Origin: JBBQWZ01 sp038210135
GTDB lineage: Bacteria > Acidobacteriota > Terriglobia > Bryobacterales > Bryobacteraceae
Length of the DNA: 52,695 nucleotides
NCBI GenBank assembly: GCA_038210135.1
Contig: JBBQWZ010000048.1
Location: forward strand, 1 to 52,695
Direction: 5' to 3'
The position numbers were made by a program, and so were the translations under genes. This document shows positions 24,584-32,071 of the stretch, piece by piece (within the stretch, counting starts at the first letter, position 1; every line of letters begins with the position of its first letter). Under the pieces are notes generated by a model. It saw only the letters and a program-made list of their open reading frames with translations, did no database searches and was not told where the DNA came from.

Positions 24584-25666
24584 TTACCCGACCGCGACCG
24601 GAATCTGATCCAGGATCGTGATCCCGAAAGGCTCCAGGCCAACGATCTTGCGCGGATGATTGGTCAGCAGCCGGATCGTCGAAAGCCCTAATTCACTCAG
24701 AATCTGCGCCCCGATCCCGACCTCATGCTGCAAGCGCGGAGCCTGATCCGCCGACGGTCCGTGGATCCGCATATGCGGGCCGGTCTGATGCAGATACACC
24801 AGCACGCCCTCTCCATTGGCCGCAATCTGCTGCAAGGACGCCTTCAGCATCGCGCCGCAGTCGCATTCCGTCGATCCAAACACATCGCCTGAAACGCACC
24901 GTGCATGCATCCTCACCAGCATGTTCGGCTTGCCCGTCACCTCGCCGAACACCAGTGCCAGATGCGTCTCGTTCGTAATCGTGCTCTCGAACGTCACCGT
25001 CTTGAAATCGCCGAACTCGGTCCGCAGGCAGGAAACCGAAGCGCGCCGGATGAAGCGTTCCGTATGCAGCCGATGTTTGATTAACGCTTCGACCGTGATC
25101 ATCTTTAAGCCGTGCTCGCGGCAGAACGTGGTCAGTTGCGGAACGCGGGACATGGTCCCGTCCTCGTTCATCACTTCGCAAATCACGCCGCCCGGCTGCA
25201 AACCGGCAAGCCTCGCCAGGTCCACCGCGGCTTCCGTCTGACCGGCCCGAACCAGCACGCCGCCCTCGCGCGCCCGCAGCGGAAACACGTGTCCCGGACG
25301 CGCCAAGTCCCGCGCATTCGATTTCGGATGAATCGCTACTTGGATCGTGTGCGCCCGGTCCGCCGCGGAAATTCCGGTGGTCACACCCTCCGCCGCTTCA
25401 ATCGACTCGCAGAATGCGGTCCCGAATCGCGACGTATTCACGCGCGAAATCGGCGGCAGATCCAGAACGTCGCAGCGCTCCGGACTCAACGCCAGGCAAA
25501 TCAAACCGCGCCCATGGCGGGCCATGAAATTGATAGCTTCCGGAGTGATCTTTTCCGCGGCGATCGTCAAATCGCCTTCGTTCTCGCGGTCCTCATCGTC
25601 AACGACGACGATCATGCGGCCCGCGCGGAGCTCTTCGATCGCCTCTGGAATGGAGGCAAATGGCAT
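24584..25666 (-). CDS. ribBA: RibBA-type protein: DHBP synthase with truncated GTP cyclohydrolase II half
   Basis: 360 residues from the ATG at 25666; upstream frame to 25885 looks non-coding. Residues 1-200 are a complete 3,4-dihydroxy-2-butanone-4-phosphate synthase (VDDEDRENEGDLTIAAEKIT; GHVFPLRAREGGVLVRAGQT; GVICEVMNEDGTM), which makes a riboflavin precursor from ribulose 5-phosphate. The second half has the zinc cysteines (CVSGDVFGSTECDCG) and the end LRLLTNHP-like segment, but between VYLHQ and VGIGAQIL it is about 18 residues too short and lacks the canonical GRGIGLxxKxxAYxLQ block with its catalytic Tyr. The cyclohydrolase is therefore probably inactive. A true RibA should be encoded elsewhere. 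Confidence 0.88.
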   Translation of the reverse strand: MPFASIPEAIEELRAGRMIVVVDDEDRENEGDLTIAAEKITPEAINFMARHGRGLICLALSPERCDVLDLPPISRVNTSRFGTAFCESIEAAEGVTTGISAADRAHTIQVAIHPKSNARDLARPGHVFPLRAREGGVLVRAGQTEAAVDLARLAGLQPGGVICEVMNEDGTMSRVPQLTTFCREHGLKMITVEALIKHRLHTERFIRRASVSCLRTEFGDFKTVTFESTITNETHLALVFGEVTGKPNMLVRMHARCVSGDVFGSTECDCGAMLKASLQQIAANGEGVLVYLHQTGPHMRIHGPSADQAPRLQHEVGIGAQILSELGLSTIRLLTNHPRKIVGLEPFGITILDQIPVAVG

Positions 25667-25819
25667 GGATGTAAATCTTAGGATAGCGCGGCGGCATACC
25701 GCACCAACTAAAGCGCGTGGTCGCACTCTGCCTCGAACGCCATGATGCTGCCCGTGACTTATCGCTGAGGGCGATAAGGAATCCGCAATCGTTCCCGACC
25801 GCGCTACCCTGAAAACTCC

Positions 25820-26311
25820 ATGCCCGTCGCGATCGAGCCTCTGCTTCCCGAACACTGGCCGCAGGTCCGCGACATCTATCAACAAGGCATCGACACTGGG
25901 TACGCCACCTTCACCACCGAACTACCCATTGGGCAAGCATGGGACGCCGCGCACCTCAAGGACTGCCGGCTCGTCGCGGTAGACACCAGCGTCCTTGGCT
26001 GGGCCGCTTGCCTGCCCGTTTCCGCCCGCGATTGCTATCGAGGCGTCGTCGAAATCAGCATCTACGTCGCTCCCGCCGCGCAAGGCCACGGTATCGGATC
26101 GCAATTGCTCGACGCCCTGGTCCACGAAACCGAACGCAATTGCATCTGGATGCTGCAAGCCGTCATCTTCCCGGAGAACTTCGCCAGCATCCGTATCCAC
26201 GAGAAAGCCGGATTCCGTCTCGTCGGCCGCCGCGAACGCATCGCCCAACGCGATGGCGTGTGGCGCGATACCCTGCTTTTCGAACGCCGCAGCCGCGTCA
26301 TCGCAGCCTGA
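25820..26311 (+). CDS. GNAT N-acetyltransferase (phosphinothricin-acetyltransferase-like)
   Basis: 163 residues, one GNAT domain. It begins IEPLLPEHWPQVRDIYQQGI and has the PAT-type TGYATFTTELP, the acetyl-CoA loop APAAQGHGIGSQLLDALV and the C-terminal FASIRIHEKAGFRLVGRRER. Such enzymes acetylate the amino group of phosphinothricin, methionine sulfone or similar amino acids in the cytoplasm. The real substrate is unknown. The gene overlaps only the implausible upstream extension of ribBA. Confidence 0.88.
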   Translation: MPVAIEPLLPEHWPQVRDIYQQGIDTGYATFTTELPIGQAWDAAHLKDCRLVAVDTSVLGWAACLPVSARDCYRGVVEISIYVAPAAQGHGIGSQLLDALVHETERNCIWMLQAVIFPENFASIRIHEKAGFRLVGRRERIAQRDGVWRDTLLFERRSRVIAA

Positions 26312-26414
26312 TCTCCGCTCTAGGCTCTTCCCCCTACGCCTTCAGAAAATTGCCCCAGTACCCTTCCCTCCGCAGTAATGCTCGACGATGTACTTCCCAT
26401 AGCTGGAGGCTTAA

Positions 26415-27179
26415 GTGATTACTTGTATTCAGGATTCGCGTGGCGGGATCGACGGAGCGCCGCCGAGAGTTTGCTTTGACGAACCCGACAACCTCGAGCG
26501 CGATCGGCGAACGCTCGAATTTCTGGACGAATGCCAGCTCGCGGCCCGTGAAGCCGTCGTGGCCACCGTCCTTGAAACTGGCGACTGCCCTGGCATCCGC
26601 CGCGGCGATCGCCTCTTCGTTACTTCCGCCGGCGCGGCCGGCGAGCTACTCGGCACCGTTCTCGATCGCGATCTCCTCCGCAACGCCCGCGCTTCTTTGA
26701 GCGAACGCCGCAGTCGCGGAGTCTTCTTCGGCGACTGCCACATCTGGCTCGAATGGGCCGGACCGCCCACCCACGACGTCGTCCTCGAACCCTTCGTCGA
26801 TATCGACACCGCCTCGCTCGAAATGCTCGAGCAAGCCGAGTCCATCTTCCGTGCCGCCGCTGCCGCCACCACCCTGCGCCCGCAGCCCGCCTTCGAAACC
26901 GAGGCTGCCCTCGAAGGACACCCCGAAACACAAATGGCCGAGCCCATCATCGAACAACGCGCCGCAATGCCCGAACCCGTCGCCCCCGTTGCCAAGCCAC
27001 ACACCACCGGACTCGCCGCCGCCGTCGCCCACGTGAGGGCCGCCCTCCGCTGGTCCGATCGCGAAGCCGGAGAACCGCCGCCGAAGCGCCGTTTCGACGC
27101 GCGCAAAGGCCGCCCCTTAGGAATTGATTTCGACCTGTACAGCAGCAACCAGCCAGGTACCGCTACCAATCCCGCCTAG
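26415..27179 (+). CDS. Hypothetical protein
   Basis: 254 residues, not recognised. A GTG start has GGAGG six bases upstream. Residues 1-135 look like one folded mixed domain (RDRRTLEFLDECQLAAREAV, GDRLFVTSAGAAGELLGTVL, FFGDCHIWLEWAGPPTHDVV). Residues 140-200 are Ala/Pro/Glu-rich and probably disordered. The end is basic then acidic. No signal peptide or membrane segment. It precedes hemB by 58 bases on the same strand but no link to heme synthesis can be read from it. Confidence 0.6.
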   Translation: MITCIQDSRGGIDGAPPRVCFDEPDNLERDRRTLEFLDECQLAAREAVVATVLETGDCPGIRRGDRLFVTSAGAAGELLGTVLDRDLLRNARASLSERRSRGVFFGDCHIWLEWAGPPTHDVVLEPFVDIDTASLEMLEQAESIFRAAAAATTLRPQPAFETEAALEGHPETQMAEPIIEQRAAMPEPVAPVAKPHTTGLAAAVAHVRAALRWSDREAGEPPPKRRFDARKGRPLGIDFDLYSSNQPGTATNPA

Positions 27180-27218
27180 TCTCCCTTCCCTTCGGCTGCT
27201 GTCCGGGCCGTCCCTTCA

Positions 27219-27254
27219 GCCATGACCTTCTGACAGAATGAGGAAGGTCATGGC
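27219..27254 (+). promoter_or_regulatory. Perfect 12-bp inverted repeat around the hemB start
   Basis: GCCATGACCTTC (27219-27230) and GAAGGTCATGGC (27243-27254) are exact reverse complements, 12 bases apart. The first hemB ATG (27238) lies in the loop, the Shine-Dalgarno-like AGGAAGG partly in the right arm, and a second in-frame ATG (27250) inside the right arm. In RNA it would fold over the start region; in DNA it could be an operator. Confidence 0.6.
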
Positions 27255-28233
27255 CTTTCCAATCCACCGCAAACGTCGGCTCCGTGTTTCCGCCTCGATG
27301 CGCAGTCTCGTCCGCGAAACGCATCTCGAGCCCGCGCAATTCTGCCTCCCCCTGTTCGTCGTCGCAGGCGAAGGCAAACGTAAAGAAATCTCCTCCATGC
27401 CGGGGAACTACCAGCTCTCGATCGACGAACTGCTGAAGGAGTGCGCCTCCGCGGAAGCGCTCGGCGTCGGCTCCGTCATCTTATTCGGCATCCCCGAAGA
27501 GAAAGACGAAATCGCTTCCGGAGCTTACGACGACGACGGAATCGTGCAGAACGCCGTCCGCGCAATCAAGCGAACCAGTTCGAAGCTGGTCGTTATGACC
27601 GACGTCTGCAACTGCGAATACACCAGCCACGGACACTGCGGCAAAGTAGTCGGAACCGGCGACAAGGCCGACGTCGAAAACGACACCACGCTCGAATGGC
27701 TGGCGAAATCCGCCGTTAGCCATGCCCGCGCCGGAGCCGACATCGTCGCGCCCTCCGACATGATGGACGGCCGCGTCGGTGCCATCCGGGCCGCCCTCGA
27801 CTTCCAGGGTTTTTCGAACACGCCGATTCTCAGTTACGCCGCCAAGTTCGCCAGCGTCTTCTACGGACCCTTCCGCGAAGCCGCCGAATCCACGCCGCAA
27901 TTCGGAGACCGCCGCAGCTATCAGATGGACCCGGCGAATCGACGCGAAGCGATGCACGAAATGGCGCTCGACCTCGAAGAAGGCGCCGACATGCTGATGG
28001 TGAAACCGGCCCTCGCCTATCTCGACCTCATCTGGCAGGCTCGCGAAAAATTCCCCGTGCCCATCGGAGCCTACCAGGTCTCCGGCGAATTCAGCATGAT
28101 CGTCGCCGCCGCGCAAAGAGGCTGGATCGACCTCGACCGCGCGATCTTAGAGACCCTAACCAGCATCCGCCGAGCCGGAGCCGACTTTATCCTCACCTAC
28201 TTTGCGCAGGACGCCGCAAAGCTGCTCGGCTAA
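27238..28233 (+). CDS. hemB: Delta-aminolevulinic acid dehydratase (porphobilinogen synthase)
   Basis: 331 residues, normal length. It joins two 5-aminolevulinate molecules into porphobilinogen, the first common step to heme and other tetrapyrroles. The zinc-cysteine cluster is DVCNCEYTSHGHCG, and the two catalytic lysines are in LSYAAKFASVFYGPF and LMVKPALAYLD. Other marks are YQVSGEFSMI and DGRVGAIRAAL. Two starts are possible, ATG 27238 and ATG 27250; both lie inside an inverted repeat, so start choice may be regulated. The typical N terminus RRLRVSASMRSLVRET follows either. Confidence 0.94.
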   Translation: MRKVMAFPIHRKRRLRVSASMRSLVRETHLEPAQFCLPLFVVAGEGKRKEISSMPGNYQLSIDELLKECASAEALGVGSVILFGIPEEKDEIASGAYDDDGIVQNAVRAIKRTSSKLVVMTDVCNCEYTSHGHCGKVVGTGDKADVENDTTLEWLAKSAVSHARAGADIVAPSDMMDGRVGAIRAALDFQGFSNTPILSYAAKFASVFYGPFREAAESTPQFGDRRSYQMDPANRREAMHEMALDLEEGADMLMVKPALAYLDLIWQAREKFPVPIGAYQVSGEFSMIVAAAQRGWIDLDRAILETLTSIRRAGADFILTYFAQDAAKLLG

Positions 28234-28278
28234 ATGCTCGGAGGATTAAGATCCCCGGGACGCGGTTGCGGCATGAAG

Positions 28279-28296
28279 CCCGACCGTAAGGGAGGG
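28279..28296 (+). repeat. GTAA-loop hairpin, copy 3
   Basis: CCC-GA-CC-GTAA-GG-GA-GGG with the same GA/GA internal loop as copy 2, one outer pair shorter. It lies after hemB. Confidence 0.8.
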
Positions 28297-28326
28297 GGCA
28301 TCCACGCTGACCCCTTCAGCACCGAA

Positions 28327-28346
28327 CCGCGACCGTCAGGGAGCGG
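28327..28346 (+). repeat. GTAA-loop hairpin, copy 4 (GTCA loop)
   Basis: CCGC-GA-CC-GTCA-GG-GA-GCGG, identical to copy 2 at 19216, and preceded by ACCGAA in both. It lies just before the next membrane-protein gene. Confidence 0.85.
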
Positions 28347-28370
28347 ACCCCTTATTGCACGCAACCCGGG

Positions 28371-29051
28371 ATGCGCAGCATGATCTCCAACCGCCGCATC
28401 GCCCTACTCGCCCTCTTCCAAATCGTAGTAATCGGCGTCATGCTAGGACCGCCCAAGTTCACCAGCAGCGTCATCGTCCCCCGCAACCTCGGCTCCCCCG
28501 TCCTCGCCATCGAAGTCGCCAAAAACATCGAGGAAGTGGACATGATCCTCGGACCGCACCCCTCTGCGGACCGCGTTACGATGCGCCTCAAAACCATCCA
28601 GGATTTCGCATTCCTCACCGGCTACGGACTCACTTTCGTTGCTCTCGCGCTCATCCTCAGGAAGCGCGATCCGCTCTGGGGCAACGCCGCGCTAGCCGTC
28701 GCCGTAGCCGCTCCCCTGCTCGACATCGTAGAGAACATCTACATCCTGCGCGTCTGCGCGACGCCTCTCAGCCTCACCACCCAAGCCACCATCGACGGAA
28801 TGCGCTACGCCAGCTACGCCAAGTGGGCCGCGGCATTTCTAGCCATCGGAATCCTCACCAAAGTCTATTTCGCCGAGCGAGGAATTCTGCCAAGAATCCT
28901 CGCCTGGGTCTACCTGGCCGTGTCGATAGTCGGACTCGCCGGCCTGGTCACCCACCCGTCGCTCTTCAACTACGCAATGGCGCCCCTGCCCTTGGCGCTT
29001 CTAGCCACAGCCTGGCATTTCTGGTGGAAGCCCGACACCAATCGAACGTGA
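28371..29051 (+). CDS. Hypothetical polytopic membrane protein
   Basis: 226 residues with about five or six hydrophobic segments (for example ALLALFQIVVIGVMLG at 11-26, FLTGYGLTFVALALIL near 82-97, AALAVAVAAPLLDIVENIYI near 106-125, WAAAFLAIGILTKVYF, AWVYLAVSIVGLAGLV). The C terminus is short and basic. No family is recognised. Two nearby ATG codons (28371, 28380) could start it. It stands alone between repeat clusters. Confidence 0.7.
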   Translation: MRSMISNRRIALLALFQIVVIGVMLGPPKFTSSVIVPRNLGSPVLAIEVAKNIEEVDMILGPHPSADRVTMRLKTIQDFAFLTGYGLTFVALALILRKRDPLWGNAALAVAVAAPLLDIVENIYILRVCATPLSLTTQATIDGMRYASYAKWAAAFLAIGILTKVYFAERGILPRILAWVYLAVSIVGLAGLVTHPSLFNYAMAPLPLALLATAWHFWWKPDTNRT

Positions 29052-29066
29052 GCGGAAGCTCCAAGC

Positions 29067-29114
29067 CATCGAGGCGCGCACGAAGCGAGGGCGAAGCCCG
29101 AGCGCAGTAAGTGC
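29067..29114 (+). repeat. Family C palindromic repeat, copy 4
   Basis: Same unit as copy 1, CATCGAGGCGCGCACGAAGC at the left, inner hairpin GGGC-GAA-GCCC, right end CGAGCGCAGTAAGTGC. The outer GCAC and GTGC can pair. Confidence 0.85.
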
Positions 29115-29140
29115 TCTCAGCGTCGGCGCAGAACTCCGGC

Positions 29141-29794
29141 CTAAGGCGCCAGCAACGCAATCGACGCCGCAGCTCGCGGACTCGCCGCCACCAGCGCCCC
29201 TACCAGCGCCGCGCCCGCCGCTTCCAGATCTTCGACCCGCATCGGAGGCAGCCGGTCGATCACGAACCACAAATTCCGCGACGACTCCGTGATCGCCGTC
29301 CGCTTGCACTGCCGCCAGTTCCATCGCCGGCAAGTCACGCCAACATCGTCCCGCCAAATCACCTCGCCCGCCTCCGGATGCTCTACCACCGGCTGACCAT
29401 CCTTCGACGTATCGAAGCCCTCCGTCCCATCGGCCAGAACCAGCCGCGGCACCCCGCTGTAGCAATCAATATCCTCGCCCCCAAACGGAGCCCCATAGTG
29501 CACGCTCAAAGCGTTATAGCAATCGACTAGCGGATGGATCGTAGGCAGCCCGTCCTTCCGGTACCGCTTCACCAACGCGTCAAACGACGGCGCCGTCCGC
29601 TTCGGGTTCGCCCCGAATCCCTTGAACGCCTCGTGCCAGGCCGACACATGCGCATCCATCCAAGCCGCGGGCCCTCCACTCGGCGCTTCCACCGCATGCT
29701 CCGGCTCATATCCGCGAATCACAACACTTAAAGCCCGGTACTCAGGAAACCGCGCCCACACTTCCGGCGCAATCTGCGGTGCAAAAGATTCCAT
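29141..29794 (-). CDS. B3/B4 tRNA-binding-domain protein
   Basis: 217 residues from the ATG at 29794; further upstream the frame runs into the repeat array. It is made of one B3/B4 domain, as in the beta subunit of phenylalanyl-tRNA synthetase: RFPEYRALSVVIRGYE, PSFDALVKRYRKDGLP, IHPLVDCYNALSVHYGAPFG, GEDIDCYSG, GEVIWRDDVGVTCRRWNWR and NLWFVIDRLPPM. Free-standing members are thought to act on misacylated tRNA or small ligands; none is proven here. Monocistronic on the minus strand. Confidence 0.85.
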   Translation of the reverse strand: MESFAPQIAPEVWARFPEYRALSVVIRGYEPEHAVEAPSGGPAAWMDAHVSAWHEAFKGFGANPKRTAPSFDALVKRYRKDGLPTIHPLVDCYNALSVHYGAPFGGEDIDCYSGVPRLVLADGTEGFDTSKDGQPVVEHPEAGEVIWRDDVGVTCRRWNWRQCKRTAITESSRNLWFVIDRLPPMRVEDLEAAGAALVGALVAASPRAAASIALLAP

Positions 29795-29803
29795 CCTAAT
29801 ATC

Positions 29804-29995
29804 GTGGCATAGGCCTCCGGCCTGTGTACTAAATGAAAGTGGCATAGGCCTCCGGCCTGTGCAAAATCAAAGTGGCATAGGCCTCCGGCCTGTACAAAAT
29901 CAAAGTGGCATAGGCCTCCGGCCTGTGCAAAATCAAAGTGGCATAGGCCTCCGGCCTGTGCAAAATCAAAGTGGCATAGGCCTCCGGCCTGTGCA
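29804..29995 (+). repeat. Tandem array of six family A palindromes
   Basis: Units start at 29804, 29839, 29872, 29905, 29938 and 29971, so the period is 35 then 33 four times. Each unit is GTGGCATAGGCCTCC-GGCCTGTGC plus a spacer AAAATCAAA that is the same in the last copies. Since the spacers are identical it is not a CRISPR. It lies between the divergent B3/B4 gene and cysM. Confidence 0.9.
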
Positions 29996-30132
29996 AAATC
30001 AAAGCCACGAGACATCCGCCAATCCCCAAACCCCAACTTCTTGCATCCAATCACCCACTTTCACCTTCTAACAACTGGCCGGATCGCCATTGCACCTTTT
30101 CTTGACCGGGAATGGTACGATTCGCAACCTGT

Positions 30133-30141
30133 TGCTATATA
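30133..30141 (+). promoter_or_regulatory. Possible extended -10 promoter element of cysM
   Basis: TGCTATATA gives a TGn extended -10 about 19 bases before the cysM ATG. A convincing -35 at the right distance is missing. Confidence 0.3.
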
Positions 30142-30159
30142 CTCGATCAAAGCGAACTC

Positions 30160-31110
30160 ATGTCCACTCTCATCGCAGCCCCCCGACCCGTACCCGCGAG
30201 GGCCAGTTCCCTGCTCGACCAGGTCGGTAATACCCCTCTGATTCACTTGAAGAAAGTTTCGGAAGAGTATGCAGGCGTTGAGATTTACGGCAAGGCGGAA
30301 TTCTTCAACCCCGGTGGATCTGTCAAGGATCGCGCTGGCCTCAACATGATTCTCGACGGCGAGCGGACCGGCCGCCTGACCCCCTCCCGCACCGTCCTCG
30401 ACGCCACCTCCGGCAACACCGGAATCGCCTACGCCATGGTCGGAGCCGCCCGCGGCTACAAGGTCAAACTGGTCCTCCCCGCCAACGCATCTTTTGAGCG
30501 GAAGGCCATCCTCAAAGCCTACGGAGCTGAAATGGTGTTCTCCGAAGCCGACCAGGGTTCCGACGGAGCCATCCTGCTTTGCCGTAAGATCTACGAGGCC
30601 AATCCTGACGCGTATTTCTATCCGGATCAATACAATAACCCTGCAAACTGGAAGGCTCACTTTGACGGTACGGCGCTCGAAATTCTGGCCCAGACCTCCG
30701 GCGATTTGACGCATTTTGTCGCCTCCATGGGGACCTCGGGAACCTTTATGGGCAACTCGCGCCGCTTCAAACGCGATGCTCCATGGATCCAGTGCATCTC
30801 CGCCCAACCCTCTTCCGGCTTCCATGGACTCGAGGGCCTCAAGCACATGCCCACCGCCATCGTCCCCGGAATCTACGACGAAAAGCTAGCCGACGAGAAC
30901 GTCTGGATCGAGACCGAGGAGGCCTACGAAATGACCCGCCGCATGGCCCACGAAGAAGGCGTCCTGGTCGGCATCTCCTCCGGCGCGAACCTCGTCGCCG
31001 CCCGCAAAGTCGCCTCAAATCTGGTCGCCCAGGGCAAGCGCGGCTACATCGTCACCGTCCTCTGCGACGGAGCCGAAAAGTACCTCAGCGAGCCCTTCTG
31101 GAACGACTAA
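30160..31110 (+). CDS. cysM: Cysteine synthase of the CysM/CysK family
   Basis: 316 residues from the ATG at 30160 (frame open to 30112). A PLP beta-family enzyme that builds cysteine from an activated serine. The PLP lysine is in NPGGSVKDRAGLNM, the loop DATSGNTGIAYAM binds substrate, and GTSGTFMGNSRRFK holds the phosphate. The neighbours are a JAMM protease, a ubiquitin-like sulfur carrier and a MoeZ-type activator, the set known in Mycobacterium tuberculosis where CysM uses thiocarboxylated CysO as sulfur donor and O-phosphoserine as acceptor. By context this is the same pathway. Confidence 0.92.
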   Translation: MSTLIAAPRPVPARASSLLDQVGNTPLIHLKKVSEEYAGVEIYGKAEFFNPGGSVKDRAGLNMILDGERTGRLTPSRTVLDATSGNTGIAYAMVGAARGYKVKLVLPANASFERKAILKAYGAEMVFSEADQGSDGAILLCRKIYEANPDAYFYPDQYNNPANWKAHFDGTALEILAQTSGDLTHFVASMGTSGTFMGNSRRFKRDAPWIQCISAQPSSGFHGLEGLKHMPTAIVPGIYDEKLADENVWIETEEAYEMTRRMAHEEGVLVGISSGANLVAARKVASNLVAQGKRGYIVTVLCDGAEKYLSEPFWND

Positions 31111-31130
31111 TAATGTACCGTTGGACTGAA

Positions 31131-31150
31131 CCCCAAGCGTAAGCGCGGGG
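31131..31150 (+). repeat. GTAA-loop hairpin, copy 5
   Basis: CCCC-AA-GC-GTAA-GC-GC-GGGG; outer and inner pairs kept, the middle differs. Flanked by CTGAA on the left and AC on the right. It sits between cysM and mec. Confidence 0.8.
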
Positions 31151-31176
31151 ACCTTCCGATCGCCACCCCTTCGAAA

Positions 31177-31593
31177 ATGATCAAAGTCGCCCCCACCGCC
31201 TGGAAAATCATGGTCGCGCACGCAGAGTCGCACTTCCCCAATGAGTGCTGCGGAATCCTGGTCGGCACCCTCGACGGTGACAACCGCCTGGTCGCCGAAG
31301 CCATTCCGATGCGGAACGCCTACGAGGGCGCCCAGGAAGACCGGTTCGAAATGGATCCCGCCGAACTCCGCGCCGCAGACGAAGCGGCGCGCGCCAAGGG
31401 CCTCGAATTCCTCGGCACGTTCCATTCGCACCCCGATTGCGACGCCTACTTCTCGAAAACCGACCTCGCCAACTGCGTCCCCTGGGTGCCGCACATCGTT
31501 ATGTCAGTGAAGGCGGCCAAGTTCGACCACGCCAACGCCTTTCAGCCGAACCTCGATCAGACCGAAGCGGTAAAAGAAGAACTAAGCTACTAA
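31177..31593 (+). CDS. mec: JAMM/MPN+ metalloprotease of the Mec type
   Basis: 138 residues, one JAMM domain. The zinc motif is complete: Glu in FPNECCGILVG and HSHPDCDAYFSKTD (HxH, then S-x-x-D). In M. tuberculosis the homologue Mec releases cysteine from the CysO-cysteine adduct made by CysM. The layout here (cysM, mec, cysO, moeZ) supports the same job. The carrier here has a tail after its Gly-Gly, so this protease may also trim it, as JAMM enzymes do for ubiquitin-like proteins. The start is ATG with no strong ribosome-binding site. Confidence 0.9.
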   Translation: MIKVAPTAWKIMVAHAESHFPNECCGILVGTLDGDNRLVAEAIPMRNAYEGAQEDRFEMDPAELRAADEAARAKGLEFLGTFHSHPDCDAYFSKTDLANCVPWVPHIVMSVKAAKFDHANAFQPNLDQTEAVKEELSY

Positions 31594-31616
31594 ACTAGGA
31601 CACGAGACAAACGAAC

Positions 31617-31937
31617 ATGGCAAAGATTTTGATCCCCACGCCGCTCCGCCAGTACGCCGACAAGAAGGACTCGATTGAGATCGCCGGCACCACCGTCGGC
31701 CAGGTCCTCGGCACGCTGACCAGCCAGTACGCCGACCTGAAAAAGCATCTATACACCGACGACGGCCGCCTCCGCAGCTTCGTCAACGTCTACGTCAACG
31801 ACGAAGACATCCGTTACATGAGCAAGTCCGACACACCGGTGAAGGACGGCGATACCGTGTCGATCGTCCCCTCCATCGCCGGCGGAAGCAGCAGTCCCGC
31901 GGAAGTAGCAGTCCCGGGGCTTGAACCCGGAGCGTAA
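31617..31937 (+). CDS. cysO: CysO/MoaD/ThiS-like sulfur carrier with an extra C-terminal tail
   Basis: 106 residues. Residues 1-90 are a beta-grasp sulfur carrier (KILIPTPLRQYADKKDSIEI; VNVYVNDEDIRYM; VKDGDTVSIVPSIAGG). The family ends in Gly-Gly, which is made into a thiocarboxylate that donates sulfur. Here Gly89-Gly90 is followed by 16 more residues (SSSPAEVAVPGLEPGA). The tail is coded by a short tandem duplication (AGCAGTCCCG twice) and then by a GTAA-loop repeat that supplies the stop codon. The tail would have to be removed, probably by the adjacent JAMM protease, before activation. A sequencing or repeat-invasion origin is possible. The carrier call itself is firm. Confidence 0.88.
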   Translation: MAKILIPTPLRQYADKKDSIEIAGTTVGQVLGTLTSQYADLKKHLYTDDGRLRSFVNVYVNDEDIRYMSKSDTPVKDGDTVSIVPSIAGGSSSPAEVAVPGLEPGA

Positions 31938-31946
31938 GCGACGGGA
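31927..31946 (+). repeat. GTAA-loop hairpin, copy 6, overlapping the end of cysO
   Basis: CCCG-GA-GC-GTAA-GC-GA-CGGG with the left flank TTGAA. The loop GTAA contains the cysO stop codon TAA, so the repeat supplies the last residues and stop of the carrier gene. Confidence 0.88.
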
Positions 31947-31984
31947 CTCCGCCTGAAATCGCAAACGCAAGATAAAAGCGGCCA

Positions 31985-32034
31985 AATCCGAGCCGCCACC
32001 AAAGTGGCGCGCAGCGACCCGTCGGAAGCAGACC
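31985..32034 (+). repeat. Family D repeat, copy 2
   Basis: AATCCGAGCCGC at the left and CGTCGGAAGCAGACC at the right as in copy 1. The middle hairpin differs (GCCACCAAAGTGGC). It lies between cysO and moeZ. Confidence 0.75.
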
Positions 32035-32071
32035 GCAAATCGGACAGCTCCCAATCCAGGACCCAAACCAA

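Noticed and set aside
29804..29995. CRISPR-like periodic array
   Set aside because: The spacers are the same sequence and the unit is a known dispersed palindrome of this window; there are no cas genes.
29622..30071. Open frames with repeated SGIGLRPVQNQ or AQAGGLCHFDF peptides
   Set aside because: They are translations of the 33-base palindrome array on both strands, not genes.
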